64,000 nt of DNA from Oscillospiraceae bacterium NTUH-002-81 (GCA_032620915.1 CP136052.1:2022501-2086500), one strand, 5' to 3'. Shown: positions 7,365 through 17,876, counted from the first letter of the stretch. The notes: a model not told the origin generated them from the letters alone. Program-made: numbers and translations.

Positions 7365-8957
7365 TTATTTTAATGTATCCGCCGGACTCACATCGCTGCC
7401 GGGGCTGTAGGTGAAGGAAATAAAATCCCCCTCCCGGAACCGGATGATCTGCGGGAATTCTGCCACAGGGAAATCATAGATGGTCTCATCCCCTGCAAGC
7501 ATGAGGTAATAATAGGTGTTGCCCTCCAGCGTCACAGGCGCCAGATGCTCGATGGTGCCGGATTTTTCCAGGGCGTCCGTCGTTCCCTGGGAGGTGATGC
7601 CGTTGGTGGCCAGCAGTGCCCGGTAAGATTTCTCACAGTCTTTCACCGTATCGCCGATGGCAACCCACTGGTATTTCTGAATGTTGACCATGGCATATTT
7701 TTTCACCAGACCGGCGTCGTCCTTCAGGGCGATAAAATAGGTGGGCTCATTGGCAATGTTCATGAGCAGCGGAAAGCTGGCCCGGTAGCCTAAGTTCTGT
7801 ACCTGTCCCTCTGCGGAGGACATGGCGGAATCCTCGATGGCGCCCTCAATGGCATAAAATCTTGTCTCCATGGTACGCTGGTTCATGAGAACGAAGCCCA
7901 CGTTGGACTGGTCGGTGTTGACCGACGTAATACCCGTGTACACCCACACGTCGTCATCCAGGGCAATATAGTTATAGCCGTTGGTCGTCTGCAGGCAGTC
8001 CTTCTGTCCCAGCACGCTGTTCAGGAAGCCGTGCTTCAATGTGCCGTGATAATCGTACAGATTCACCAGCAGATCCGCGGAATAGACCCGGTCTACCCAG
8101 GTAGGTACATTTTCCACGTCGTACAGGGTGGTCTCGCCGGTCTGGGCGTTGCACAGCACCACTTTTCCCACCGTCTGGCCGCCGAACAGGCCGATGTTGA
8201 ATTTTTTCACCGGTGCGATCCAGTAAGGCGTGCCGTTATCGTCGATCTCAAAATTGATGTCGTCAAAAATGTACGTGGGATACCGGAAACGCAGGTGCCG
8301 GTAAATGTTACGGTTGAAATATTCGGACTCGGAATAGCGGATGGCATCCGAAAGCTTCACCAGCTCCGTGTTCTGGGTCGTCATATCAATCAAAATATAG
8401 GCCGGAATGCCATCTGCCTGGTTGGTGAGCCATTTGATGGGGCTGGCGTACACCAGAGGTGATACCCGCACCGGCTTGTCCTGATAGTTGATCTGGGAAT
8501 AAAGGTCACTCACCTCAAACTGGGACACCATGTCCACCATGCTGCCCATTTTCCGATTGCCCAGCAGCATGGCCGTGGAGCGGTCCAGCAGCGGGATCTT
8601 GTCGTAGGACACCTGCTTGATATCCTCCGTGAATTCCCGGTCGTCCACCTGCATGAGCTGCTGATATTTCTTCGCATTGATGATGGGCGAAGACAGCAAG
8701 CTTCCCACCATGTACACGGCTGCCACCGCCGCGATCAGCAGGATCACGGTTTTTACCGGCTTGCTGGTTTTTAACTCCTCCGGGTGTGACAGATGCGGAA
8801 AAGCCTTCATCAGCAGCACGACCACCAGAATAAAGATCAGCGCCGACCAGAAACCGCCGGCGTGAATGTTGATGGCGGGTAACGTGACGTAATAATAAAT
8901 CCCCAATACCAGCACGAGGATCAGCGCCCCGATCCCGTACTTTTTCTTTTTGCTCAT
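7365..8957 (-). CDS. Conserved membrane protein of unknown function
   Basis: This 530-residue protein matches no family I can name with confidence. It begins KKKKYGIGALILVLVLGIYYYV, followed by a second hydrophobic segment (about 37-55) and a third (about 70-90). A large domain of some 430 residues, presumably extracytoplasmic, follows. It is rich in Tyr and Asp and in beta-type alternation (for example FNIGLFGGQTVGKVVLCNAQTGETTLYDV). The ATG at 8957 is chosen because GGAGG lies 6 nt upstream; an ATG at 8963 directly abuts the Shine-Dalgarno. Its leader carries structured repeat A copy 2, shared with relQ. Unlinked in function to its neighbours as far as I can see. Confidence 0.75.
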   Translation of the reverse strand: MSKKKKYGIGALILVLVLGIYYYVTLPAINIHAGGFWSALIFILVVVLLMKAFPHLSHPEELKTSKPVKTVILLIAAVAAVYMVGSLLSSPIINAKKYQQLMQVDDREFTEDIKQVSYDKIPLLDRSTAMLLGNRKMGSMVDMVSQFEVSDLYSQINYQDKPVRVSPLVYASPIKWLTNQADGIPAYILIDMTTQNTELVKLSDAIRYSESEYFNRNIYRHLRFRYPTYIFDDINFEIDDNGTPYWIAPVKKFNIGLFGGQTVGKVVLCNAQTGETTLYDVENVPTWVDRVYSADLLVNLYDYHGTLKHGFLNSVLGQKDCLQTTNGYNYIALDDDVWVYTGITSVNTDQSNVGFVLMNQRTMETRFYAIEGAIEDSAMSSAEGQVQNLGYRASFPLLMNIANEPTYFIALKDDAGLVKKYAMVNIQKYQWVAIGDTVKDCEKSYRALLATNGITSQGTTDALEKSGTIEHLAPVTLEGNTYYYLMLAGDETIYDFPVAEFPQIIRFREGDFISFTYSPGSDVSPADTLK

Positions 8958-8987
8958 AATCATCCTCCTTCATATAACATAACCTAT

Positions 8988-9071
8988 GCCTGCTGTCGCA
9001 GGCGGTTCGTTCGATAAAGGCGCAAGAAAAGTAAATGCCGTCTTCGACGTCGCTTCCTTTTTCTTTTGCGC
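8988..9071 (-). ncRNA. Candidate structured leader RNA / dispersed repeat A, copy 2
   Basis: This is the same two-hairpin element as 401-483: GCGCAAAAGAAAAAGG pairing with CTTTTCTTGCGC, an inner CGTC-GAA-GACG stem, then GCCTGC-GACA-GCAGGC. It lies between a TATAAT box and the ribosome binding site of the 530-residue membrane protein gene. The 7 nt between TATAAT and GCGC is the same as in copy 1. Confidence 0.6.
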
Positions 9072-9078
9072 TTTTTAT

Positions 9079-9084
9079 ATTATA
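9079..9084 (-). promoter_or_regulatory. -10 box upstream of leader repeat copy 2
   Basis: The minus strand reads TATAAT, 7 nt before the repeat. I see no good -35, so an activator or extended contacts may be needed. Confidence 0.5.
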
Positions 9085-9146
9085 CTATATATCCGTGTTC
9101 CTCGCATAGACTATATTGATCAGTATTGTCCCGGGAGTGGAAAGAA

Positions 9147-10148
9147 ATGCCTGTGAAGCACATTTTTTTGAACAACGCATGGAAAAATACGCTGGCGGCG
9201 GTGGGGCTTCTCTCCGTGTTTGCACTGCTGGTCTGTTTTCCGTCTGTGGCTTCCGCGGGCGCCTCTCAGGGCCTTCTGCTCTGGTTCCAGGTGCTGATCC
9301 CGTCCTTGCTGCCATTTTTCCTGCTGTCCGGTTTCCTGATCCGCAGCGGCCTCATCTCCTCCGTCAGCACCGTGACTTATCCTCTGCTGGGGCGGTTCTT
9401 CCACACCACACCGGAGGGGGCCACCTGCATTCTCATCGGCTTCCTGTGCGGCTATCCGCTGGGGGCCCGGACGGTGGCGGATCTGTATGAACGAAAGCAG
9501 CTGTCCAGACCGGAAGCCACCTATCTTCTGTGCCTCACCAACAACGTCAGCCCCGGGTTTCTGTCCGGTTTTGTCATCAGCAGCTGTTTTCGGCGGCGGG
9601 AACTGCTGCTTCCGGCACTGCTGTGCGTCTACGGACTGCCTGTTGTCTGCAGCGGAATTCTCAGACGGGGACTGTCTATTGACCGGTATCGCAGCAACCA
9701 TAGGAACGCAGAAGAACAGACCCGGCAGCTTTCCACACAAAGCATTTCCCACACCGGTCATGCAATCCAGGCCCCCAACCTCTCCTTCGCCGTCATCGAT
9801 GAGACGATCCGCAGCAGCCTCGCATCCATGGCCATGCTGGGCGGTTATGTGATCCTGTTTCGCATCCTCATGCAGTTTCTGTTTGCGGCGCCGCTATCCG
9901 TACATACAAAAACAGCGCTGGCCGGGATACTGGAAATCACTTCCGGGATTCCCATGATCGTTGCCAACGCTGTGTCTTTCACATATGCATTTCCTGCGGT
10001 AATGGCAGTTCTGGCCTTCGGCGGTCTCTCCGGCCTGGCCCAGACCAGATCCGTTCTGTCACAGACAGATCTTTCCATCCGCAGCTATGTGTGCTGGAAG
10101 CTCTTCCTGGCAGTGCTCGCCTGGGGATGCGCTTCCCTCTACTCCTGA
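9147..10148 (+). CDS. ylbJ: YlbJ-like sporulation integral membrane protein
   Basis: This is a multi-spanning membrane protein of the nucleoside-recognition (Gate) fold, about 333 residues. In Bacillus, YlbJ is needed for sporulation. The family pattern LLWFQVLIPSLLPFFLLSG, then GFLCGYPLGA near residue 100 and TNNVSPGFL, is clear. Identification is supported by place: in Bacillus ylbJ adjoins coaD (ylbI) and rsmD (ylbH), which lie next door here on the opposite strand. The ATG at 9147 with GGGAG upstream is preferred over TTG at 9126. Its 3' end overlaps the convergent coiled-coil gene by 10 nt. Confidence 0.82.
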   Translation: MPVKHIFLNNAWKNTLAAVGLLSVFALLVCFPSVASAGASQGLLLWFQVLIPSLLPFFLLSGFLIRSGLISSVSTVTYPLLGRFFHTTPEGATCILIGFLCGYPLGARTVADLYERKQLSRPEATYLLCLTNNVSPGFLSGFVISSCFRRRELLLPALLCVYGLPVVCSGILRRGLSIDRYRSNHRNAEEQTRQLSTQSISHTGHAIQAPNLSFAVIDETIRSSLASMAMLGGYVILFRILMQFLFAAPLSVHTKTALAGILEITSGIPMIVANAVSFTYAFPAVMAVLAFGGLSGLAQTRSVLSQTDLSIRSYVCWKLFLAVLAWGCASLYS

Positions 10149-10750
10149 GGCTCTTCGCTCTCTTCCGGAACGGCTGCGCCTACGGAAGCCAGTGCCTCCT
10201 GGGCCTCCTTATGCTGGGGTGCCAGTTCTCTGCGGTTCATTTCCACCACTTCCAGGCAGTTGTTCAGAGATGTGACAAAATTCTCGTACTTGGCAGCTGC
10301 CGTCTCGGAGGTGTGCTGGATGATCTTGGACAGATTGCCCAGCATCTCATCTGTATACTGGATGGCTGCCAGGCGGTAATTGTTGGCATCCACCGTTGCC
10401 TTGTCCAGGATCTCCTGGGCCTGGCGGGTCGCTTCCTCGATATAGGCATTGGCCTGAGAATAAGCCTGCTGCATAATCTCATGCTCGCTGACCAGCTCTG
10501 TCGTCTGGGCCGTTGCCTGCTGGATCAGGGCGTCAGCCTTGGCCTGTGCATCGGCCATGATGGCATTCTTGTTACTGATGATCTTCTGATACCGCTTGAT
10601 CTCATCCGGTGTCTTCAGGCGGAGCTCTCTTAAAAGCTCCTCGATCTCATCCTTGTTCACGATGATCTTCGTGTTGGAAAATCCCTGAAACTTACAACTG
10701 TCTATATAATCCTCGATCTCATCAATAATCTGTTCAATTCTGCTGCTCAT
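10139..10750 (-). CDS. Coiled-coil protein, DivIVA / ATPase-subunit-like
   Basis: This 203-residue soluble protein is mostly helical, with heptad-rich sequence from about residue 30 to 165 (KNAIMADAQAKADALIQQATAQTTELVSEHEIMQQAY). The C-terminal tail is acidic and Pro-rich. Related proteins next to coaD in Lachnospiraceae tend to be labelled as H+-ATPase subunit H-like or DivIVA-like because of the coiled coil; no catalytic motif is visible, and a scaffolding or division role is only a guess. AGGAGG precedes the ATG. It is the last gene of the rsmD-coaD unit, starting 4 nt after coaD. Confidence 0.7.
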   Translation of the reverse strand: MSSRIEQIIDEIEDYIDSCKFQGFSNTKIIVNKDEIEELLRELRLKTPDEIKRYQKIISNKNAIMADAQAKADALIQQATAQTTELVSEHEIMQQAYSQANAYIEEATRQAQEILDKATVDANNYRLAAIQYTDEMLGNLSKIIQHTSETAAAKYENFVTSLNNCLEVVEMNRRELAPQHKEAQEALASVGAAVPEESEEPQE

Positions 10751-10753
10751 AAT

Positions 10754-11257
10754 TTAATCCTCCTCTGATGATTTCTGATGATTCTTAAATTTATTTCTGA
10801 TCTTGTCCTCCACGTAGGGCGGAACAAAGGTTTTGATATCTGCGTCATACCAGGCCACCTCTTTCACCGTGGTGGAACTGAGGTAAGAGTATTTCAGACT
10901 CGTCATGAGAAACACCGTCTCGATCTCCGGGGCGATGATGTGATTCGTCTGCGCCATATTCAGTTCATATTCAAAATCCGGAATCGCCCGCAGGCCGCGA
11001 ATGAGCACCTGCGCATGCTGCTGTCTTGCAAAATCCACCGTCAGTCCGCCAAAAGACTGCACGGTCACGTTCGGAATGTGCTTCGTCACTTCCCGGAGCA
11101 TATCCTCCCGCTCTTCCACTGTAAACAGCGGTGTCTTTCCGCTGTTGCCGAGGACAGCCACGATCAACTCGTCCACCAGCCGGGCAGCTCTCTCTATCAC
11201 ATCGATGTGACCGTAGGTCACGGGGTCAAAGCTGCCTGCATAAATCCCCTTTTTCAT
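10754..11257 (-). CDS. coaD: Pantetheine-phosphate adenylyltransferase
   Basis: This enzyme adenylates 4'-phosphopantetheine to dephospho-CoA in coenzyme A synthesis. The 167 residues show the nucleotidyltransferase signature [14 protein letters not shown] at 8-21, [12 protein letters not shown] near 90, and [13 protein letters not shown] near 124, all standard for CoaD. It lies between rsmD (82 nt upstream) and the coiled-coil gene. The rsmD-coaD pairing is widely conserved in Firmicutes. Confidence 0.96.
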   Translation of the reverse strand: MKKGIYAGSFDPVTYGHIDVIERAARLVDELIVAVLGNSGKTPLFTVEEREDMLREVTKHIPNVTVQSFGGLTVDFARQQHAQVLIRGLRAIPDFEYELNMAQTNHIIAPEIETVFLMTSLKYSYLSSTTVKEVAWYDADIKTFVPPYVEDKIRNKFKNHQKSSEED

Positions 11258-11339
11258 GTCCTTACGTTCTCCTTCTCCTTCCCGCGATCCTGCCGGGCAG
11301 TTCCACGGGCTCCCTTTTTATCCCCAGAACGATTCTGGT

Positions 11340-11891
11340 CTACTGCTTCTGCAAAAACAAATGCAGATTCGTCTTGTATTCCTTCCTCCGCGCAATCCGG
11401 TAGCCATACTCCTCCACATAGGAAAAGTCCGTATGCTTCGATGCTTCCACGATGATCACCGTATCCTCATCCACAAAAGACCTGCCCTGCAGCGCCAGAA
11501 GCACCTGCTTCTCCAGCTCATGATCATAGGGCGGATCCATAAAAATATAATCAAAGGGTGCGGTTCCATCCAGTCTTGCAAGGGCGCCGAACACATCCGC
11601 ATCCATCACCCGCGCCCGGTCGGCAAGCTTCGTAAAAGCAAGATTGGCACGGATACAGGACACCGCTGCCGGTGCCTTCTCCACGAACACCGCCTCCTTC
11701 GCGCCGCGGCTCAGCGCCTCAATGCCGATAGCCCCGCTCCCGGCAAAAAGATCCAGAAACCGGCAATCGCAGATGCCCGTCTGTAACATATTAAAAAGTG
11801 TTTCCTTGATCCGATCCGTCGTCGGCCGGGTGTCCAGTCCTTCTATCGTCTTCAGCGGAAGACTTCCCGCAGTTCCCGCAATCACTCTCAT
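11340..11891 (-). CDS. rsmD: 16S rRNA (guanine(966)-N(2))-methyltransferase
   Basis: This SAM-dependent enzyme methylates G966 of 16S rRNA. The N-terminus MRVIAGTAGSLPLKT...TRPTTDRIKETLFN is the RsmD signature. The SAM loop is FLDLFAGSGAIGIEALSRGA and the catalytic motif is DPPY near residue 120. At 183 residues the length is normal. It is the first gene of the rsmD-coaD unit, behind a consensus promoter and a short hairpin leader. Confidence 0.95.
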   Translation of the reverse strand: MRVIAGTAGSLPLKTIEGLDTRPTTDRIKETLFNMLQTGICDCRFLDLFAGSGAIGIEALSRGAKEAVFVEKAPAAVSCIRANLAFTKLADRARVMDADVFGALARLDGTAPFDYIFMDPPYDHELEKQVLLALQGRSFVDEDTVIIVEASKHTDFSYVEEYGYRIARRKEYKTNLHLFLQKQ

Positions 11892-11908
11892 GTTCTTAAC
11901 TCCTCACT

Positions 11909-11927
11909 GCACATACAGTATATGTGC
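11909..11927 (-). other. Leader hairpin of rsmD
   Basis: GCACATA-5 nt-TATGTGC, a perfect 7 bp inverted repeat 18 nt upstream of the rsmD start codon. It may be an operator or a leader hairpin. Confidence 0.35.
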
Positions 11928-11941
11928 ACTGTTAATAATTA

Positions 11942-11970
11942 ATTATAAATTTTTGCCCATTCGATGTCAA
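11942..11970 (-). promoter_or_regulatory. Consensus sigma-A promoter of rsmD-coaD
   Basis: The minus strand has TTGACA (11970-11965), exactly 17 bp, TATAAT (11947-11942): full consensus. Confidence 0.85.
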
Positions 11971-12014
11971 TAAATTTCGTTATCAAAATATGTTATTTTT
12001 TGCAGGAACTGCTA

Positions 12015-12043
12015 GTTTAAGAACGCGGCTTTTTCACATACTA
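12015..12043 (+). promoter_or_regulatory. Putative sigma-G promoter of the SASP gene
   Basis: GTTTA at 12015-12019, 17 bp, CATACTA at 12037-12043. The -10 matches the forespore sigma-G pattern cAtnnTA and the -35 matches gnATR at four of five positions. Forespore control is expected for a SASP gene. Confidence 0.5.
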
Positions 12044-12095
12044 ACAGCGTAATCAAAACAAATGATTGCAAAAAACACAAAAGGAGGAAACAATC

Positions 12096-12302
12096 ATGAC
12101 AAACAGTTCTTCTAATAAGATGAATGTCCCGGAGGCCAAGAGCGCCATGGACAAGTTTAAATTCGAGGTAGCCAGCGAGCTGGGTGTGCCGTTATCCGAC
12201 GGATACAACGGAAACCTGACATCCAAGGAAAACGGTTCTGTCGGCGGCTATATGGTCAAGAAGATGATCGAGGCCCAGGAACGCCAGATGGCCGGCAAAT
12301 AA
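12096..12302 (+). CDS. Alpha/beta-type small acid-soluble spore protein
   Basis: This DNA-binding spore protein coats and protects forespore DNA and is degraded by GPR protease at germination. The 68 residues include KFEVASELGVPL, which contains the GPR cleavage region, and the DNA-binding C-terminal signature GNLTSKENGSVGGYMVKKMI. The ATG at 12096 follows AAGGAGG; upstream in-frame TTG codons lack such a site. It is monocistronic, flanked by a likely sigma-G promoter and a terminator. Confidence 0.95.
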   Translation: MTNSSSNKMNVPEAKSAMDKFKFEVASELGVPLSDGYNGNLTSKENGSVGGYMVKKMIEAQERQMAGK

Positions 12303-12318
12303 CCAGGCCACAGACACA

Positions 12319-12352
12319 AAAAAGATGGGGAACTCTCTTCTCCATCTTTTTT
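12319..12352 (+). terminator. Terminator between SASP gene and atp operon
   Basis: AAAGATGGGGA-ACTCTCT-TCTCCATCTTT followed by T's. A-rich on the left as well, so it may serve both the SASP gene and the convergent atp operon. Confidence 0.75.
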
Positions 12353-12358
12353 GCTGCC

Positions 12359-12775
12359 CTATTTTCTGTCGCCATACCGGCTGGTCATTTTCAGCCGCGC
12401 CATGGCCCGGGCAAGATTTGCTTTGTTCAGTTCATATTCAATCATGCTGTTTTTCTGCCGGAGCTGTTCCCGGGCCCGGTCATAGGCATCCTGCGCCCGC
12501 TGCCGGTCGATATCCTCGGGCCGTTCCACGGTATCCACGATCATCAGGGCGCGGTTATGGATGATCTGCAGAAAACCGGCGCCCGTGACGCCCTCCAGCC
12601 ATTGGCCATCCTCTTTCTGGATACGCAGTGTCCCGGCATATACGGCAATGACCATATTTTCGTGATGCGGCATCACGCCGTACATGCCGTCAGAGGCGGT
12701 GAACTGGATCTGCCGGCATCTGCCCTGAAAAAAGATCCGGTCCATCTCCGTTACATTCAGATAAAAGGTTTCCAT
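12359..12775 (-). CDS. atpC: ATP synthase F1 subunit epsilon
   Basis: This is the rotor-associated epsilon subunit, 138 residues. The N-terminal beta-sandwich has GMYGVMPHHENMVIAVYAGTL, corresponding to the usual G.lGilpgH.p pattern. A C-terminal helical hairpin (residues 85-130) follows, which in many bacteria regulates ATP hydrolysis. It is the last gene of the atp operon, 7 nt after atpD, and ends beside the shared terminator. Confidence 0.95.
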   Translation of the reverse strand: METFYLNVTEMDRIFFQGRCRQIQFTASDGMYGVMPHHENMVIAVYAGTLRIQKEDGQWLEGVTGAGFLQIIHNRALMIVDTVERPEDIDRQRAQDAYDRAREQLRQKNSMIEYELNKANLARAMARLKMTSRYGDRK

Positions 12776-12782
12776 GAAGCCG

Positions 12783-14192
<1,410 letters not shown>

Positions 14193-14196
<4 letters not shown>

Positions 14197-15092
14197 CTGT
14201 TTTCCTCCTTTAACGCCCGGGCGCCTCCTGCCACCTCCGTGATCTCCTGGGTGATGGAAGACTGCCGGATGCGGTTGCAGCTGATCCGCAGGGAACGGAT
14301 CATGTCATCCGCACTTTCTGTTGCAGAGCGCATGGCATTCATCCGGGCATTCTGTTCGCTGGAATAAGCCTCTACCAGCGCACTGTATATATAACCGGCC
14401 ACGTAATTCGGCACGATACTTTCCAACGCCGCCTCCGGGGATGGCAGATAAGTCATCTCCTCCCCGTAGGAAGAAAGGCCGGGCTGATCAAAATGTGCCC
14501 GGTGCAGCGGCAGCAGCTGCTGGAGCTTTGCCTCGCTTTCCATTGCATTTTTCATCTGGGTATAAATGATCAGAACCTCCGTCAGCGCACCGGCACGGTA
14601 CTGGGAAAGCAGGGTCTGTGCAATGACCCTTGCCCGGTGCATGGTCGGTTTCTGGATCGTATAGTGGAACTGGCTGTCGAAAGGGATTCTGCGCTGCTCA
14701 AAATAGGCCCGGCCGATCTCTCCCACCACATACAGGGCAGGTTTTTCTGCTCCCGCTTCTTCCCGCTGCCGGATCGTCTCCTGTGCAACCTTTAACACGT
14801 TCTGGTTATAGGCACCTGCCATCCCTTTGTCTGCCGTGATCACCAGAATGCCTGTTTTTTCACTGTTCCGGGACGGATCCTCCTTTTCCAGATACTGATT
14901 TTCGATGTCCGGCACATGCCGCAGCAACCGGGCCACCGCATTCTGCAGCGTAAAAAAATACGGTTCCGTATCTGCCAGCCGCTGCTTCGCCCGTTTCATT
15001 TTGGAAGAAGAGATCAGGTACATGGCATTGGTGATTTTTCGGGTTTCTTCAATGCTCTCCATTCTGGCCTTCAGTTCTGTCTCGTTTGCCAT
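14193..15092 (-). CDS. atpG: ATP synthase F1 subunit gamma
   Basis: This is the central rotor shaft, 299 residues. The N-terminal helix [30 protein letters not shown] and the C-terminal [17 protein letters not shown]...[15 protein letters not shown] are the conserved gamma helices that pass through the alpha-beta ring. The ATG at 15092 overlaps the stop of the delta-alpha gene (TGATG), implying translational coupling; a GTG three codons earlier is less likely. Confidence 0.95.
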
Positions 15093-17108
15093 CAGGACCA
15101 CCCGCCTTTGAATTCCCGGATGGCTTCCAGCAGGGCCGTCTTCGTCTCTTCCTCCAGCCGTCCTGTCTCTTGGATGGTATGAAGAAGCTCCCCATGACAG
15201 CGCCGCATCCAGTCCAGCAGCTCTGTCTGGAACCGTTTCACATCCTTCACCGGCACGTCCACCAGCACTCTTTCCACCGCCGCTGTCAGGGAAACCACCT
15301 GTTCCGGCATGGACAGCGGATGGTTCCTGGGCTGTTTTAACAGCTCCATCAGGGTGCTGCCGTAGGCCAGCTGTGCCCTTGTATTCTCATCCAGATCGGA
15401 ATCAAACTGGGTAAATACCTCCATTTCCCGGTACTGGGCCAGGTCGATCCGGAGGCTACCGGACGTCTGCTTCATGGCTTTCGTCTGGGCCGCGCCGCCC
15501 ACACGGGAAACGGACAGCCCCACGTTGACAGCCGGACGCATGCCGGAGAAGAACAGGCTGCTTTCCAGGAAGATCTGTCCGTCGGTGATGGAAATCACGT
15601 TGGTGGGGATATAGGCCGACACATCCCCTGACTGGGTCTCAATGATGGGCAGTGCGGTGATGGAACCGCCGCCCAGCTCTTTCTTCAAGCAGCTGGAACG
15701 CTCCAGCAGGCGGGAATGCAGATAAAACACATCGCCGGGATAGGCTTCCCGTCCCGGGGATCGGCCAATCAGCAGGGAAATGGCCCGGTAGGCCACCGCA
15801 TGCTTGGAAAGGTCATCGTATACGATGAGCACATCCTTTCCCTGATGCATGAAATATTCCGCCATGGATGTGCCCGCGTAGGGCGCTGCGTACTGTAGGG
15901 ACGCCGGATCGCTGGCCGTTGCCGCCACCACGATAGAGTAAGGAAGCGCACCGTAGGTTTTCAGCGTCTGTACCACGCTGGCCACCGTGGAGGCCTTCTG
16001 GCCGATGGCCACATAAATGCAGATCACCCCTTTCCCCTTCTGGTTCAGCATCGTATCAAGGGCAATGGATGTCTTACCGGTCTGCCGGTCTCCGATGATC
16101 AGCTCCCGCTGTCCTCTGCCGATGGGGAACATGGAATCAATGGATAAAATACCGGTCTCCATGGGCCTGGTCACCGGGCTTCTGTCTGCAATGGATGGTG
16201 CCTCCCGTTCCATCGGATAAAAGTCTGCCGCTTCGATGGCGCCCTGGCCGTCCATGGGTTCCCCCAGTGCATTAACCACTCTGCCGAGAAAGGCTTCGCC
16301 CACAGGAATGCCGGCCCGTTTTTTCGTGCGGATGACCCGACTGCCTTCTCCGATGCCGCGGTCTCTGCCAAAAAGGATACAGCGGATCGTATCCCTTCGG
16401 ATATCCTGTACCATGCCCTTTTCGCCGTTGTCAAACTGGACAACCTCGCCGTACATGGCATGATCCAGCCCGTCAATGGATACGATGCCGTCGCCTGCGG
16501 TCCGCACGGTTCCCACTTCATGAATGGTCTCATCAAAATCGCTGTCCCGCACCGTTTCCCGCAGAACGGAGATCACTCCCGACAGGCTGTCAGACTGCCC
16601 GGCCTGCTGCGCCATCTTCTGTTTTAATGCCTGCAGCTTTCCTTCATAACTCCAGTCGTATTCCTTTCCGTCCACCTGCAGCCGGAAACCGCCGATGAGG
16701 GAGGCATCTTTTCTGACAGAAAGAACAAGGGTTCTGCCCGGATACTGCTTCTGTACACAGGCCAGAAGTCTCTCCCTGACCGCTTCCTCCGGTTCGGTAA
16801 CACACGTCAGCGTCACCTGCAGGGAACTGTCTTCTCCTTCCCGGGGTCTTGCCTGAAACTGTTCTGCGATCTCCCGGAACCGGTCCATGTCCTGGTTATC
16901 ACAGAGCAGCCGGATCAGATCCCTGACAGACGTGGGAAACAGCTTCTCTGCCGCTGCATGTTTTTTTCTCCACTGCTATGGACGGATCACAGAAAAATGC
17001 CTCGATCTCCGGCACCAGCGTCAGGAGCTCCGCAGCGCTCTTCACATCTTCTTTTGGAATCTTTAATTGTTCCAGCATGGTTACATAATCGGCTGTGCTT
17101 CGACTCAT
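15092..17108 (-). CDS. atpH-atpA: ATP synthase delta-alpha fusion protein, +1 frameshift in this sequence
   Basis: One reading frame carries the C-terminal half of subunit delta (VLSVRKDASLIGGFRLQVDGKEYDW...GKLQALKQKM) and runs without a stop into subunit alpha (ETIHEVGTVRTAGDGIVSIDGL..., Walker A GDRQTGKT). The N-terminal 47 residues of delta, from ATG 17108, are in the preceding frame. Removing one A from the A7 run at 16961-16967 restores EKKHAAAEKLFPTSVRDLIRLL and gives a 671-residue product, the sum of a normal delta and alpha. No ribosome binding site or plausible alpha start is seen at the junction. Delta is the peripheral-stalk connector and alpha the non-catalytic nucleotide-binding subunit. 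The start overlaps atpF by 4 nt (ATGA). Confidence 0.88.
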
Positions 17109-17590
17109 TGTTCCTCACCCGCTTTTTTCAGAAATTGTTCATAAATCTGTTCGTCTGTTTTCACCCCGGTACACTGTCCCAGGATCTGGCTGGCCGTATC
17201 CGCTGCCAGTCCCGCGATCTGCGTCCGGGCTTCTCTTAACATCTGCTCTTTTTCCCGGGCAGCTGCTTTGCGCGCCTCTTCCTTTACCCGGGCGCTCTCT
17301 TCCTGCGCCGTTTGCATGGTACGCGCATAGGCCGCATCCGCGTCCTCCTTTGCTTTTCGCAGCACATTTTCCGCCTCGGTCTTTGCATCGTGCATGGATG
17401 CTTCATACTGTTCTTTTTCCTGCTGTGCTGCTTCCTTCAGGCTTTTGGCCTGGGCCATCTCCTCTGCAATGAGCTTCTGCCGTTCATCCAGGATCCGATG
17501 TACCGGCCCGAACAGGAATTTTTTCATGAGAAAGTAAAAAATCAGCAGATTGATGATCACATAAACGAGGCTGATATTTAAACTGAGCAT
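17105..17590 (-). CDS. atpF: ATP synthase F0 subunit b
   Basis: This is the peripheral-stalk subunit, 161 residues. The N-terminal membrane segment (about 8-22, VYVIINLLIFYFLMKKFLF) is followed by a long charged coiled coil, rich in Ala, Glu and Lys, to about residue 140. AAGGAGG precedes the ATG. It overlaps the delta-alpha start by 4 nt, which fits the two products contacting each other in the stalk. Confidence 0.94.
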   Translation of the reverse strand: MLSLNISLVYVIINLLIFYFLMKKFLFGPVHRILDERQKLIAEEMAQAKSLKEAAQQEKEQYEASMHDAKTEAENVLRKAKEDADAAYARTMQTAQEESARVKEEARKAAAREKEQMLREARTQIAGLAADTASQILGQCTGVKTDEQIYEQFLKKAGEEQ

Positions 17591-17623
17591 GCTCGTTTCC
17601 TCCTTTTTCCATACATCCGTTTC

Positions 17624-17848
17624 CTATGCCAGGAAGAGGATGATCAGAATGGCGATGACGAAGCCGAAGATGGCCGTTCCCTCTGCCAGCGCACAGCCAA
17701 GGATGAAAAGCTTGCTGATCTTGCTCTCTGCTTCCGGCTGTCTTGCCACTGCCTCTGTTGCCTTTCCGGTTGCGATACCAATGCCGATACCTGCGCCGAT
17801 ACCTGTTAAAATTGCAATGCCTGCTCCAATCGCGATAAGTGCTGTCAT
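17624..17848 (-). CDS. atpE: ATP synthase F0 subunit c
   Basis: This is the ring-forming proteolipid, 74 residues in two hydrophobic helices joined by the polar loop ARQPEA. The ion-binding carboxylate is E56 in LAEGTAIF. Compared with known Na+-type c subunits, the helix-1 glutamine is replaced by Ile (GIGIGIA) and the serine after the glutamate by Gly, so proton coupling seems more likely. This is inferred from the motif only. Confidence 0.96.
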   Translation of the reverse strand: MTALIAIGAGIAILTGIGAGIGIGIATGKATEAVARQPEAESKISKLFILGCALAEGTAIFGFVIAILIILFLA

Positions 17849-17876
17849 ATCTGTTCTCCTTTTCTTTCTATAAGAT

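Noticed and set aside
7180..7410. Open frame containing MSKNELQSSG within repeat B copy 1
   Set aside because: The frame follows the repeat and runs out of it; residues vary more than the stems between copies, so it is probably not a protein gene.
361..9100. The two repeat A copies as an IS element or CRISPR remnant
   Set aside because: There is no transposase, no spacer pattern and no flanking duplications visible; position after promoters suggests leaders instead.
11323..11338. CCAGAAC/GTTCTGG-like hairpin at the end of rsmD as a terminator
   Set aside because: The stem is short and there is no U-run; rsmD and coaD look cotranscribed.
16899..17108. A separate 69-residue delta subunit
   Set aside because: Its last third is out-of-frame sequence; the continuation of delta is found in the next frame fused to alpha.
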